Shown: piece after piece, positions 34,349-43,847 of the stretch | Position numbering within the stretch: the stretch's first letter is position 1 | Layout: every line of letters starts with the position of its first letter | Origin: SHVO01 sp041905525 | Lineage (GTDB): Bacteria > Pseudomonadota > Alphaproteobacteria > Rhodospirillales > Rhodospirillaceae | NCBI GenBank assembly: GCA_041905525.1 | Contig: JAYRKY010000009.1 | Coordinates: forward strand, 1-64,000 | DNA: 64,000 bases | Direction of reading: 5' to 3' | The notes under the pieces: generated by a model | Told to the model about the DNA's origin: nothing | What the model saw: the letters and a program-made list of their open reading frames with translations, nothing else | Databases searched by the model: none | Position numbers and translations under genes: made by a program

Positions 34349-35706
34349 GCGCCGGCTCCCGAGGAGCTCGCCGCCGCGCTGACCCGTCGCCAGAAGGTGG
34401 AGGAGAACCCGGGATCGACATGCGCTGCGAACTCACGCCATTGCGGATAGCCCGCTTGGAAGTCCGCGGCGTTCACCCGCCCATCCTTGGCCGCATAGAT
34501 ACGCCCCCCGGCGGCGCGCGTGATGGCGTCCAGCCGCTCAAGCAGCTTCAAGGTCGAAGCACCGTCGTTGGCGAAATCGAGGGCGAGGGTCGTACCGGCC
34601 ATGGGGAAGGACATCAATCCGGGCGAGGGTTTGTCACCGAAGGTCTTTAGCACCGCCAGGAAGGATCCGACACCCGCCTTCGAAATTTCGGAAAGCAGCG
34701 CAAGGGTTGCATCGCGCTCACCGGCGCTCGGAACGACACATTGGTATTGATAGAAGCCGCGGCGGCCATAGAGCCGGTTGAACTGTCCGATTGCGTCCAA
34801 AGGATAGAACGCTCCGTCGAAGGGGATGACTTTCGTGGCCGGCCGGCGTTCCGCGCGGCGGATATAGAGGGCGTTGAAGGCCGCCAAGGTCGCGCCGTTC
34901 AAGGCCGCGTTGGGCAGATCGATCGGCAGCGCAACGCGAGGACCGCGAATCTCCGGTGGCGGCCGATGCGCGGCGGTATGGCGTGAGCGCGAGAAGATGC
35001 CACGCCCGCTTGCGGGGCCGCGCGCCAAACAGTCGATCCACGCCACCGTATATTCCCACCCTGCGAGGGATTCGTTCGTCAGGGCATAGAAGTCGTCCAA
35101 AGTGTCGTAGCGTATGTCTTCGCTCTCGACCCAGAAGCTGGGAACGGGTTTCAGGGCAATGCGCGCGGAAAGAATCAGGCCGGTCAGTCCCATGCCGCCC
35201 AATGTTGCGCGAAAGAGAGCGGCGTTTTCCTCCGGCGAGCACTCCAGCACGGTCCCATCCGAGCGCATCAGGCGCAGCGACAGAACATGGTTGCCGAAGC
35301 AGCCGGCGCCGTGATGGTTCTTTCCGTGGACATCGTTGGCGATCGCGCCGCCCAAAGTCACAAACTTGGTTCCCGGCGTGACCGGCAAAAACCAGCGCCC
35401 ACCCCAATGTGCGCCCAGGTCGAGGATATCCTTCAAGCTCACGCCGCACTCGGCTTCCAAGATGCCGGTCGCGGGGTCGAAGGCGCGGATATGATCCAAG
35501 CCGCGTACATCGATCAGGATATTTCCATCATTGAGACCGCTGTCGCCGTACGAGCGGCCGAGGCCGCGTGCGAGCACTGGGCTGCCGTCGCGCGCCTTCA
35601 GAATGGCGGGGAGTTCGTCGGCGAACGCGGGCTGTGCGACAGCGTGGGAGAAGCGGTGCGCGCGGCCCCAACTCAGCACGTCGTCACGGTGGTGGAGTTG
35701 GGCCAT
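34345..35706 (-). CDS. DprE1-like FAD-dependent polyprenyl-P-ribose 2'-oxidase
   Basis: The 453-residue VAO-type flavoprotein has ARGLGRSYGDSGLNDG (47-61), HGKNHHGAGCFGNHV (127-141) and TLGGMGLTGLI. The C-terminal YAAKDGRVNAADF places Lys407 at the position of the catalytic Lys418 of mycobacterial DprE1. The residue matching the benzothiazinone-target Cys387 is Ala375 (SFPMAGTTLALDF). Together with DprE2 it would epimerise polyprenyl-phosphoryl-ribose to the arabinose form. The start at 35706 shares a base with the upstream UbiA stop. A longer frame into that gene is rejected. Confidence 0.85.
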   Translation of the reverse strand: MAQLHHRDDVLSWGRAHRFSHAVAQPAFADELPAILKARDGSPVLARGLGRSYGDSGLNDGNILIDVRGLDHIRAFDPATGILEAECGVSLKDILDLGAHWGGRWFLPVTPGTKFVTLGGAIANDVHGKNHHGAGCFGNHVLSLRLMRSDGTVLECSPEENAALFRATLGGMGLTGLILSARIALKPVPSFWVESEDIRYDTLDDFYALTNESLAGWEYTVAWIDCLARGPASGRGIFSRSRHTAAHRPPPEIRGPRVALPIDLPNAALNGATLAAFNALYIRRAERRPATKVIPFDGAFYPLDAIGQFNRLYGRRGFYQYQCVVPSAGERDATLALLSEISKAGVGSFLAVLKTFGDKPSPGLMSFPMAGTTLALDFANDGASTLKLLERLDAITRAAGGRIYAAKDGRVNAADFQAGYPQWREFAAHVDPGFSSTFWRRVSAAASSSGAGA

Positions 35707-37160
35707 CAGAGATTCGCGAGCAGGCCCAGGATGGCGCACAGCACGCCCAGCGCGAGCGACACGCGATCCTTGAGCGCGAACACCACGACGTCGTCGTGCA
35801 TCTCGCCCCGGCCGGCGAACAGCCACGCGCGGCCCAGCCAATAGGCGAGGACGGCGCACACCATCCATAGCAATTGCGGCCGGTCGTATGCGCTGACGGG
35901 CGACAGGGGATCGACCAGGAAAAGGAAGAAGACCAGGATCGAGCAAAAGCCGCTGGCGATTCCAAGCGTCATGAGCGTTGCCGCGTCGGCGGCATGATAG
36001 CCGCGGCCTGTCAGATGACTGCGCCCCTCGGCCGCCATCACGCGGCACTCGCTATAGCGCTTAACGGTCGCCAGGCTGAAGAAGAAGAACATCGAGAACA
36101 CCAGCAGCCACGGCGAAATCGAGGTCTCGGAGGCGGCGATCCCCGCCAGAATGCGCACGGTGAACAGGAAGCCGAGCGCCAGAAGATCCAGGATCGGCAT
36201 GCGCTTCAGCGCGTAGGAGTAGGCCAGCGTTACCACGAGATAGACCATGGCGACGGCCGCGAATTCCCACGGCAGCAGGACAAGAAGTCCCGCGACGACG
36301 ACAGCCATGACGGGCAGCGCCGCCAAGGCGGCGCGCAGGGGCAATGCGCCCGACGCCAGCGGACGCTTCGACTTCGACCGATGCATGCGGTCCGCCCGCA
36401 GGTCGACCATATCGTTGAAGAGGTAAGACGCCGACGCGAGCAAGCTGAACGTGAGGAACCCGAGCGCGACGTGGCTAAAAAGAGTCAAGTCCGTAAATTT
36501 GCCCGACAGCAGAAGCGGGACGAACAGGAGGGCGTTCTTCGCCCACTGCTGTACGCGCAACTCGCGCGCCCATGTGGCCATGCTCGCCGCGGGCGTCGGA
36601 AACGTCTGTGCCACGGTGATTGTCGGCGAAAGCCGCGTGCGCAGTTCGCTGTCCCGTCCGGCGAGAACGGCCGAACGGCAGTATTCCCAAATCACGATGT
36701 CCCGATGCTCGTCGCCCACATATGTGAAATGCGCGCCAAAGCGCGCTTTCAGGGCATCGAGCTTTCGTGCGCCCGCGAGGTTCGTGCTTCCGTCGCTGCC
36801 TTGCACGATATCGAACAGGTCGCCGAACCTGTTTGCCACGCGTCGCACGACGTCCTCGTCGGAGGCTGAAACCAAAGCCAGCGTGCGGCCGCGCGCCTTT
36901 TCCGCACGCAGCCACTCCAGGAGTTCTGCGTTGACCGGCAGCGTCTCGACATCAAGATCGGTGCGCCGCGCGAACTCGCGCTTGAGGTGTGCCTTCCCGC
37001 GCAGCAGCCAGAAAGGAATCAGGAGGAGGATCCACGGCGTGGAAAAAAGGAGGAGGGCGAACTTTTCGTACAGAAGATCTGTCCGCAGAAGTGTCCCATC
37101 GAGGTCCACGACCAGCGGCGTCAGGCTCTCGTCGATCGCCGGCCGAGCGTTCTCGTTCAT
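35706..37160 (-). CDS. HAD phosphatase-UbiA fusion, decaprenyl-P phosphoribosyltransferase-like
   Basis: The 484-residue protein has an N-terminal HAD domain (VVDLDGTLLRTD with the nucleophile Asp, then ALVSASDED and YVGDEHRD). A UbiA-type membrane domain of about eight helices follows (about 200-484), with NDMVDLRADRMHRSKSKRP and YSYALKRMPILD. The NDxxDxxxDRxH motif with RSKSKRP matches 5-phosphoribosyl-1-diphosphate:polyprenyl-phosphate transferases such as Rv3806c. The HAD part could remove the 5'-phosphate, the job of a separate enzyme in mycobacteria. It heads the DprE1/DprE2 operon, which strongly supports a polyprenyl-phosphate-arabinofuranose pathway. Confidence 0.82.
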   Translation of the reverse strand: MNENARPAIDESLTPLVVDLDGTLLRTDLLYEKFALLLFSTPWILLLIPFWLLRGKAHLKREFARRTDLDVETLPVNAELLEWLRAEKARGRTLALVSASDEDVVRRVANRFGDLFDIVQGSDGSTNLAGARKLDALKARFGAHFTYVGDEHRDIVIWEYCRSAVLAGRDSELRTRLSPTITVAQTFPTPAASMATWARELRVQQWAKNALLFVPLLLSGKFTDLTLFSHVALGFLTFSLLASASYLFNDMVDLRADRMHRSKSKRPLASGALPLRAALAALPVMAVVVAGLLVLLPWEFAAVAMVYLVVTLAYSYALKRMPILDLLALGFLFTVRILAGIAASETSISPWLLVFSMFFFFSLATVKRYSECRVMAAEGRSHLTGRGYHAADAATLMTLGIASGFCSILVFFLFLVDPLSPVSAYDRPQLLWMVCAVLAYWLGRAWLFAGRGEMHDDVVVFALKDRVSLALGVLCAILGLLANL

Positions 37161-37203
37161 CGCTTCTGTCTCGCGGAGGCGTTTAGGATCTTGATCCGCA
37201 ATG

Positions 37204-39888
37204 TTAAGGCAGGGCCTGGGCCCCGTCAGCGGAATTCTGGCGGCGGTCTCTATAGCGGCGCGTCACCGCCAACGCAAAGGCGGCGAGGATCAGAGCTTTG
37301 GCAATGAGCGCACCCACCAAGGCGACGGCGAATCCCGGGGGCGCATAGCGGAAATGGACCCGCGCCTCACCCGCCGGCACCGGGATCGCCTGGAAGGTGT
37401 TGTCCACGAGACCGATGGGCGCGGCGGCTCCATTCACCGTGGCGGTCCAGCCGAGCATATGGACATTCAGCCGCACAAGCGTGGACGCGGCCGGGCAGGA
37501 TGTCTCCATCTCGTCGTGTGAGCGAAGTCGAACCGTGCAGCCGGGGGCCTCAGCAAAAGGTCGAACATCCTCCAATTCAAAGATCGACATGGAACGGCTG
37601 ACGTGGACAGGCTTCGGGCTCCGGGCCGGAACAAAAGAGAGTTCGAGGCCATAACCATCCGTGAGCGGTGACGGACTCTCCAGGGCGCGCTGGCGCGGGG
37701 CCCCGTCCTTTAGCGGGTAGGTCCAGATCACGGCGTCGGAGACTCCGACTTTGCGGAACTCCACCGTGTAAGGGGCGCCCGCCTCCAATGTCAGCGGCGC
37801 ATTCAAGACGATTGACGCGAGCTGACCGTCTTCGACTTTCGCAAAATCGGCGGCGCCGTCGACGCAGATGTCGCTCGCGCACAGCCGGGCGGTGAGTTGG
37901 CCGGTGCTGGTATTGCCGAAATTGCTGGTCCGAACCGTGAGGGCATCGACCGCGGTCGTGCTTGTCACGTGGCGGCTTGTGACTTTCAGGGCCGCGCCTT
38001 GCGACAGGATGATCGGCTTTTCGTCCCGCCATTCCACATCGCTTGCAGACTCTGCGTAGAAATTGGGCGCCGCCATCACATACTTCACGCCGGCCCTTGC
38101 ATAGGCAGGCAACCGCTCCTTGAGTTTCGCGCGCCGCTTGAGCAACGCCTCGCCGGCAAGGCCCGGGAACTCCGGCAGGAAGATATGATCCGCATATTCG
38201 TCGATATGCGTTTTCACATAGTCGATCGTGCGTTGCGGCGACGGAAGGTCGTCAAAATTGATCAGGGCCACGCCAAAGGTCGAACCGAAGTTGGCCCCCA
38301 GACCGACACTGTCGGTCTTCGCCACGCGTTGGTAACCGGTATTGGCTTGCAGGAAGGCGAGCGCCTCCCGATCGATCTCGCCCCGGCGCGGATAGGCGAA
38401 GAAGGGCAGGATGAAGAGCGTCCCAGCCTCGATGAAAATCGCGGTCAGCGCGGCGGCGCGTAGGCGCGCGGAGCGTGTAAGAACGGCCGTGACGATAGAG
38501 AGCCCCACGAGAAGAGCGCCGGCCACGCTCAAGACGACGGAGCGCGGAACGCTCGCCCAGGCGCGCGGCAGCATCTCAGCGCAGGCGATGGCGCTCACGA
38601 CGACAGCGACGGCCAGGACGGCGAGCGCGCCCAGAGCGGATCTTTTTCTCTGAGCCGGGGTGAGGTCGGGCAGACGATCGATCATCAGCGCCGCGAGAAA
38701 GATCACGCAGAAGAGCCAGCTGGCATTGAGGTATCGCCCCGGTACCGCCAGATCCATGAGCGGCAGCGACATGAAGAGCGGAGAGATGACCGGCCATCCA
38801 TGGCTGGCGCCGAGCGCGATCAACACCCAGGCCAGCAGGACGAGTTTCGCGGGACGATGGCCTGGGACGAAGAGTGACGCGGCGCCGAGCAGCAGGGGCG
38901 CGACGGCAATGTATCCGCCGGAACTGATAGAGAGACCGGCAATGCGCGGATCGGGCGACGCGAGAAAATTTCCATAAAGGTAGGGCATTAAATAGAGAAG
39001 GGCGGTCTCCTTCTCCTGAAACATCCCCACGAACTCTTCACCGTGACCGCCCACGCTCGCCTCGGTGAGGTAAGTGTAGAAAGCCACAATCAGCGGCGCA
39101 CTGAGGATCAGGGCCATCGCGGCCGCGACGGCAAGATCCAGAAACAGCCTTACGGCTTGGCGGCGCGGCAGACCGGCGATCCGGTAGAGCGCCCAGAGCA
39201 CGACAAAGAGAGCATATAGGTAAGCGGTTTCAGGAAAGCCTGCGTAAAGCGCGAGCGCGCCGGCCGCGGCGGTGATGCAGATCACCGTGAAGCGTTCGGC
39301 GTATCCGCTCTCGCGTCCCACCAGGCCGCGCAACGCCTCAACGCCGAAGAGCAACCATGGCAGGAAGGCGACGGGATTGAAGGCGGCATTGCGCAAGGTC
39401 GCGAACACGCCGTTGAACTCATAGAGCACGGCCCCGGCCACCGCCGCGGCGGCGCCGAGGCCAAAGCGGCGCAGGAAAAGATAGGCTCCGGCACCCGCAA
39501 CCCACTGCAGCAGGATATGCTCCAGGGCCTGACCGCTGGGGAGAAGCAGCAGAAGCGTGGGCGGAAACAGTGCCGCGGACTGCATTTCGCCCAGCAGCGG
39601 CGCGCCGAGGCCCTGAAAATGGTTCCAGAGCGGTAGGTGGCCGGAAAGCAAATCCTGCGCCGCCCGCACGCCCAGCGCGAATGAGGTGAACGCGATATTG
39701 GGATCGATCGTCGCCACACCCGGCAGCAACTTCAACCCGACGCCGATGCCTAATCCGCTATACGTGTAAAGCGGACTCGTCAGAAAAGGGCCGAAGAGAA
39801 CGAACAACGCAAGCCATAACGGACCGGCGGTAATCGCGATCAACGGGCCGTGCGGCCTCAGACGGTTTTGGAGATTTCCGGACAACAT
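37204..39888 (-). CDS. YfhO-family large membrane protein (GT-C-like)
   Basis: The 894-residue protein has about thirteen helices in the first 500 residues and a soluble C-terminal part with a final helix. The early loop GHLPLWNHFQGLGAPLLGEMQS and following LFPPTLLLLLP match YfhO-type proteins, which in Gram-positive bacteria glycosylate teichoic acids using lipid-linked sugars. It lies 43 nt upstream of the arabinose operon in the same direction, so it may use the lipid-linked pentose. That link is inference. Confidence 0.75.
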   Translation of the reverse strand: MLSGNLQNRLRPHGPLIAITAGPLWLALFVLFGPFLTSPLYTYSGLGIGVGLKLLPGVATIDPNIAFTSFALGVRAAQDLLSGHLPLWNHFQGLGAPLLGEMQSAALFPPTLLLLLPSGQALEHILLQWVAGAGAYLFLRRFGLGAAAAVAGAVLYEFNGVFATLRNAAFNPVAFLPWLLFGVEALRGLVGRESGYAERFTVICITAAAGALALYAGFPETAYLYALFVVLWALYRIAGLPRRQAVRLFLDLAVAAAMALILSAPLIVAFYTYLTEASVGGHGEEFVGMFQEKETALLYLMPYLYGNFLASPDPRIAGLSISSGGYIAVAPLLLGAASLFVPGHRPAKLVLLAWVLIALGASHGWPVISPLFMSLPLMDLAVPGRYLNASWLFCVIFLAALMIDRLPDLTPAQRKRSALGALAVLAVAVVVSAIACAEMLPRAWASVPRSVVLSVAGALLVGLSIVTAVLTRSARLRAAALTAIFIEAGTLFILPFFAYPRRGEIDREALAFLQANTGYQRVAKTDSVGLGANFGSTFGVALINFDDLPSPQRTIDYVKTHIDEYADHIFLPEFPGLAGEALLKRRAKLKERLPAYARAGVKYVMAAPNFYAESASDVEWRDEKPIILSQGAALKVTSRHVTSTTAVDALTVRTSNFGNTSTGQLTARLCASDICVDGAADFAKVEDGQLASIVLNAPLTLEAGAPYTVEFRKVGVSDAVIWTYPLKDGAPRQRALESPSPLTDGYGLELSFVPARSPKPVHVSRSMSIFELEDVRPFAEAPGCTVRLRSHDEMETSCPAASTLVRLNVHMLGWTATVNGAAAPIGLVDNTFQAIPVPAGEARVHFRYAPPGFAVALVGALIAKALILAAFALAVTRRYRDRRQNSADGAQALP

Positions 39889-39994
39889 GGCATCGGTTCA
39901 GAGTGGGCGGTGACAGCTTAGGAGGGCGCATCGGGGTTCACAACCTTGGCCGCCGCCATGCTATTGATGCCGCGCAGGAGGCCTCACCCCATCA

Positions 39995-41695
39995 ATGGAC
40001 CCGACCGTTTCCCCGCAACGCGTGCATTCCGGCGTGAACGCTGCCGCCCGCGCGATCGAACATCTTCCGGTCGCGGCGCTCGCGGTCCTACCCGCGGCGT
40101 TCTTCGGGTTGATGCTGATCGGCCTGGTCCGATGGTACAGCCCGGTTCCGTTCTGGGACATGTGGGACGCCTATCTCGCCGGATATATCGCCTATCTCGA
40201 CGGCGACTGGCGTTGGCTGTTCGCCCAGACAAACGAGCATCGCATCTGGTTTTCGAACGTCCTGTTCTTTCTGGATCTCACGTTCTTCGGGGGGCGATCT
40301 CTCTTTCTGATCCCGGCGAATGTGGTGCTGGTCCTTGCGCTATGGTTGACCCTCACGCTGATCGCCCGGGCTCTTCTCAAGGACGCGCCGCGGCTCTGGC
40401 CGGTAGTGGCCCTCGCCCTTGGGCCGCTGTGTTTCTCCTGGCTCCAAGAACAGAATCTCACGTGGGGATTTCAGAGCCAGTTCTTCGTCGCCTATCTCTT
40501 TCCCTTGGCGGCGTTCGCCTGCCTCGCGCGATCGGATGACGCGCAATACGGATCGCGGTGGTTCGCGGCCGCGCTGGTGTTCGGCCTTGCGTCCCTGGGG
40601 ACGATGGCGAATGGAATCGCTGTCCTGCCGTTGATGGTGGCGATGAGCCTTGCCATGCGCCGAATCTCCTGGCGCCGGACACTCATCATTCTCGTCATCG
40701 GCGCCGTGTCGATCACAGCCTGGTTTCAGGGCTATTTCACGGTCGCGCGGGATCACGCTCCACTCGCGCAAACCGTGACATTCATTCTCACGTTCTTTGG
40801 CCTGCCCGTCGGCGAAATGTTCGCCAGCGAACCGGCCAGTTATGTGGCGGGGGCGCTCTTCATCGCGGCAACCACCGCTTTCGCCCTGCAGTGGTTGCGC
40901 ACACGGAAAGTCCAGGCCCCGCTTGTCCTCGGCCTCGTCACTTTTCTCGCCTATATCGGCGCAAGCTGCGCGGTGATCGCCTTGGGGCGTGCCGCGATCC
41001 AGCCAAACGCCGCGCTGGTGTCGCGCTACGCGACGCCGTCGCTGATTGCATGGTGCGCGCTTGCGATCCTTGTCGCCTTTGCATTTCGCCATGCCCGCTA
41101 CGCGCGCGCCGTGACAATGGCGGTCGGAATTCTGGCGGCGGCCGGACTGTGGTCGTCCCAGTCCAAAGTCTTTGGCGACGTCGGGCCCGAACTCGTTCAC
41201 CAGCATCTCGCCGCGGCGCTGGCCCTGAAACTGAAAGTCGCGGACCGCCGGATCATCGGCGCGATTTATCCCACCGACAGCGACGAGGCGTTCAATCATG
41301 TGCGCACGGTCGCAGACATGGCCGAGGGGAAAAAACTGTCCATCATGGCGGACCCCGACCTCGCGTTCGCGGCCTCTGCTGTTGGTAAGCCCGTGCCTGT
41401 GGACTTGCACGCTTGCGCAGGGGCTGCCGACCAAGTGGAGGCCATCGAGGGCGAGTCCACCTACGCCAGGGTCTCGGGGTGGGCCTACGACGAGTCCCTG
41501 CGCGCGCCGCCGCGCCTCGCGTTCCTTGTCAGAGATGAGGTGGTTGAAGGCGTAGTGGCGGCCGGTCATGGCCGTCCCGACGTTGCAGCGAGCATCGGCG
41601 TCGCCGCCGCGCGGTCCGGCTTCGTGGGCTTTTTACGCCCCGGCGCCGATGAGCCGACATCCACGGCACAAATCTTCTGCCGCAAGGCGTCTTAG
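39995..41695 (+). CDS. GT-C-like membrane protein, paralogue A
   Basis: The 566-residue protein has about ten helices and a soluble C-terminal part. After the first helix it has YSPVPFWDMWDAYLAGYIAY and NEHRIWFSNVLFFLDL, with an Asp in the position GT-C enzymes use for catalysis. The same pattern (PVPxxDMW, NEHRI, SWLQ, QSQF, LGTMANG, SRYATPS) recurs in the protein at 44.7 kb, so they are paralogues. A C-terminal motif RVSGWAYD and GRPDVAAS forms a small beta domain. AGGAGG lies 13 bases before the ATG. It is divergent from the YfhO gene. Glycosyl transfer is inferred from fold only. Confidence 0.65.
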   Translation: MDPTVSPQRVHSGVNAAARAIEHLPVAALAVLPAAFFGLMLIGLVRWYSPVPFWDMWDAYLAGYIAYLDGDWRWLFAQTNEHRIWFSNVLFFLDLTFFGGRSLFLIPANVVLVLALWLTLTLIARALLKDAPRLWPVVALALGPLCFSWLQEQNLTWGFQSQFFVAYLFPLAAFACLARSDDAQYGSRWFAAALVFGLASLGTMANGIAVLPLMVAMSLAMRRISWRRTLIILVIGAVSITAWFQGYFTVARDHAPLAQTVTFILTFFGLPVGEMFASEPASYVAGALFIAATTAFALQWLRTRKVQAPLVLGLVTFLAYIGASCAVIALGRAAIQPNAALVSRYATPSLIAWCALAILVAFAFRHARYARAVTMAVGILAAAGLWSSQSKVFGDVGPELVHQHLAAALALKLKVADRRIIGAIYPTDSDEAFNHVRTVADMAEGKKLSIMADPDLAFAASAVGKPVPVDLHACAGAADQVEAIEGESTYARVSGWAYDESLRAPPRLAFLVRDEVVEGVVAAGHGRPDVAASIGVAAARSGFVGFLRPGADEPTSTAQIFCRKAS

Positions 41696-41704
41696 CGGCA
41701 GCTC

Positions 41705-43846
41705 TTAGCGATAGAGTGCCAGCAGCTTGTTCGCGCGCGTGAGCGCGTGCGAGACCTTGTGGATGACCATGTGGTCGAACGCAGCCGCCACATCAGGATG
41801 CGCGGCGCGCAGGCGCGCCAGGTCGTCGCGCCGCAGGACGTAAACCACCGAATCATGGTCGGCCGCAATCGTGGCCGTGCGCGCCTCGCCTGTATAAAAC
41901 GCCAGTTCTCCCACCACGGATCCCTCATCAAGCTTGGCCAGCCGCAGCACCCGTCTGTCCGCTGTGATCTTCAAGACCTCCAGAGCTCCGGCTTCCAGGA
42001 AGTAGACCTCATTCGATAAGTCGCCCTCGGCGCAGAGGGTCTCGCCGCGCGCGACCGAGCGTCTCTCGCAGTAGCCTAGAAACAGCGCCCGCGCGCCTGG
42101 ATCGGCCAAGAAACCGAACGCGGTGGTGCGTGCCGGCAAACCGCCGTGACGAGAGATCATGTGATCCTCGGCGGTTTCCAACGCGCGGTCCAGTGCGTCG
42201 AAGTAATAGACGCGCGTCACGGACCCGGAGAGCGTGATCGCGCGCACGGCGGCTTCGGTATCTTCTCCATAGACGAGATAGAAGACGGTCTTACGCTCCT
42301 GATGCCGCCGCAACATGCGCTGGAACACGCCGACCGCGGAGCTGTCGATCCCGCTGACGCTGGAGAAGTCGATCACGACCCCTTCGACATCCTCCGCCAT
42401 GGCGCGGAAGACCTTGTCGATCTTGCTGGCGGACCCGAAAAACACGTAGCCCCGCAGACGGTAGAGAAGGGTTTTCTCGCCGTGGGCGTCGAGGATGTCC
42501 GCAGCCACCTCGCCGCGCGAAACGGAGCTTGAGAAAAGGGCGAGGTTGGTGGACACGCTGGCGATGGGGATGCGGCTGTACGTGACGATGAAGACGGCGC
42601 AGGACAGCAGCACGCCCACGACAAAGCCCACCAAGAATCCGAAATTGGCGACCAGCACCAGAATCAAAACGATCTGTGCGACTTCGAGGCGCGAGGCTTT
42701 GCGCCATGGATCCCACAACCATTGCTTCAACATGCCCAAACCCAGGAAGAGCACGAGTCCTCCCAGGGCGGGCTTCGGCACATAGGAGATCGCGGCTCCG
42801 GCGCCGAGCAAGGTCGCGAGGCAGCAGCCGGCGGCGATAAATCCCCCGATGCGTCCGCCGCCGGCGCGTTCATTCAAAAGCGAACGGCCGATGGAGAGAA
42901 GCGGGACAAAACCGCCAAGCAGCGCCGAGACACCCGACGCCGCGGCGTGCTCCTGAAGGAGGCGATTGAGATTGAATTCCTTCTGATAGCTCAATTCCAG
43001 GCTTGCGATGGACAGCAGCACCGAGATCAGGGCGACGAACGTGATCACCAGCATCTCGGGCAGGTGGTTGAGCAGGAATTCGGCGTCGGTCAGAGCCAGG
43101 TTCAACTGCCAGCTCGGCATCCACGGCAGCGCCTCCATCTTCCCGAACAGCCACGCGCTTGCCGCGCAATGGTCTGAGGCGCACAGACCGCTGAAGAGGG
43201 CCACGTTCACAAGAAGTGTCGCGCCGCCGATCACAATGGGTATGAGAACGGCGCCCGAGATACGCGGGGCGAGAGCCTGGAGAACGGCCGCGACCGCGAG
43301 TCCGAAGGCCAACTCCGGCCGCCACGGATTCTGCAGAAACTTTTCGAGGCCCGCGAAACTCAGGGAAACGCCCGCGATGATATTGAGCGCTCCGCTGGCC
43401 ACCAGCCAGCCGGTGGCGGCCAAAAACCCCGCCATGACGGAGAAGGGGATGTAGCGCACCAGCTGCGCGAGGTTGGCCCTGGCCACGAAGTAAAAGGTGA
43501 GCGTGCAAAAAACGCCCGTCAGCACGACGGTCGCAACCGCGAGTTCGAGGCCCAGCGGCCCGGCCGGCCCGCCCGGCAAATCGGTCGTGGCGAGGGCGGC
43601 GAGAATGGTGGCGAGAATCGTGATGGTGTTGGAGTCAGGCCCCGAGATGAACGACTTTCCCTCGGACAACGCGCCGGCGATCGCGCCGATCACCGCCGTG
43701 ATCAGGCTGACCGTAATTGCATAGCCGACAACGCTGGACAGGGGGCCCGAGAAAAGCAGGGCGCCGTAAGACACGGCATAGATCACCGCCGAAAGGCCGG
43801 TGATCGCGCCGGCCGATACTTGGCGGACAACGGAAAGGCTGGTCAT
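41705..43846 (-). CDS. SulP-family transporter with STAS and cNMP-binding domains
   Basis: The 713-residue protein has a SulP membrane core of about 12-14 helices (residues about 10-410), beginning QVSAGAITGLSAVIYAVSYG and containing GPDSNTITILA. It continues with a STAS domain (RLRGYVFFGSASKIDKVF, VVIDFSSVSGIDSSAVG) and ends with a cyclic-nucleotide-binding domain (RSVARGETLCAEGDLSNEVYFLEAGALEVL, GSVVGELAFYTGEARTATI). SulP proteins move anions such as sulfate, bicarbonate or dicarboxylates. Transport may thus respond to cAMP or cGMP. It follows the racemase gene after one base, so an amino-acid or dicarboxylate substrate is worth considering. The start at 43846 gives the normal SulP N terminus. 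Confidence 0.88.
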   Translation of the reverse strand: MTSLSVVRQVSAGAITGLSAVIYAVSYGALLFSGPLSSVVGYAITVSLITAVIGAIAGALSEGKSFISGPDSNTITILATILAALATTDLPGGPAGPLGLELAVATVVLTGVFCTLTFYFVARANLAQLVRYIPFSVMAGFLAATGWLVASGALNIIAGVSLSFAGLEKFLQNPWRPELAFGLAVAAVLQALAPRISGAVLIPIVIGGATLLVNVALFSGLCASDHCAASAWLFGKMEALPWMPSWQLNLALTDAEFLLNHLPEMLVITFVALISVLLSIASLELSYQKEFNLNRLLQEHAAASGVSALLGGFVPLLSIGRSLLNERAGGGRIGGFIAAGCCLATLLGAGAAISYVPKPALGGLVLFLGLGMLKQWLWDPWRKASRLEVAQIVLILVLVANFGFLVGFVVGVLLSCAVFIVTYSRIPIASVSTNLALFSSSVSRGEVAADILDAHGEKTLLYRLRGYVFFGSASKIDKVFRAMAEDVEGVVIDFSSVSGIDSSAVGVFQRMLRRHQERKTVFYLVYGEDTEAAVRAITLSGSVTRVYYFDALDRALETAEDHMISRHGGLPARTTAFGFLADPGARALFLGYCERRSVARGETLCAEGDLSNEVYFLEAGALEVLKITADRRVLRLAKLDEGSVVGELAFYTGEARTATIAADHDSVVYVLRRDDLARLRAAHPDVAAAFDHMVIHKVSHALTRANKLLALYR

Positions 43847-43847
43847 G

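Noticed and set aside
40340..41569. Minus-strand 409-codon frame opposite GT-C paralogue A
   Set aside because: Composition is that of an antisense shadow (Arg, Gly, His-rich) with no recognisable domain; the plus-strand protein has clear membrane helices.
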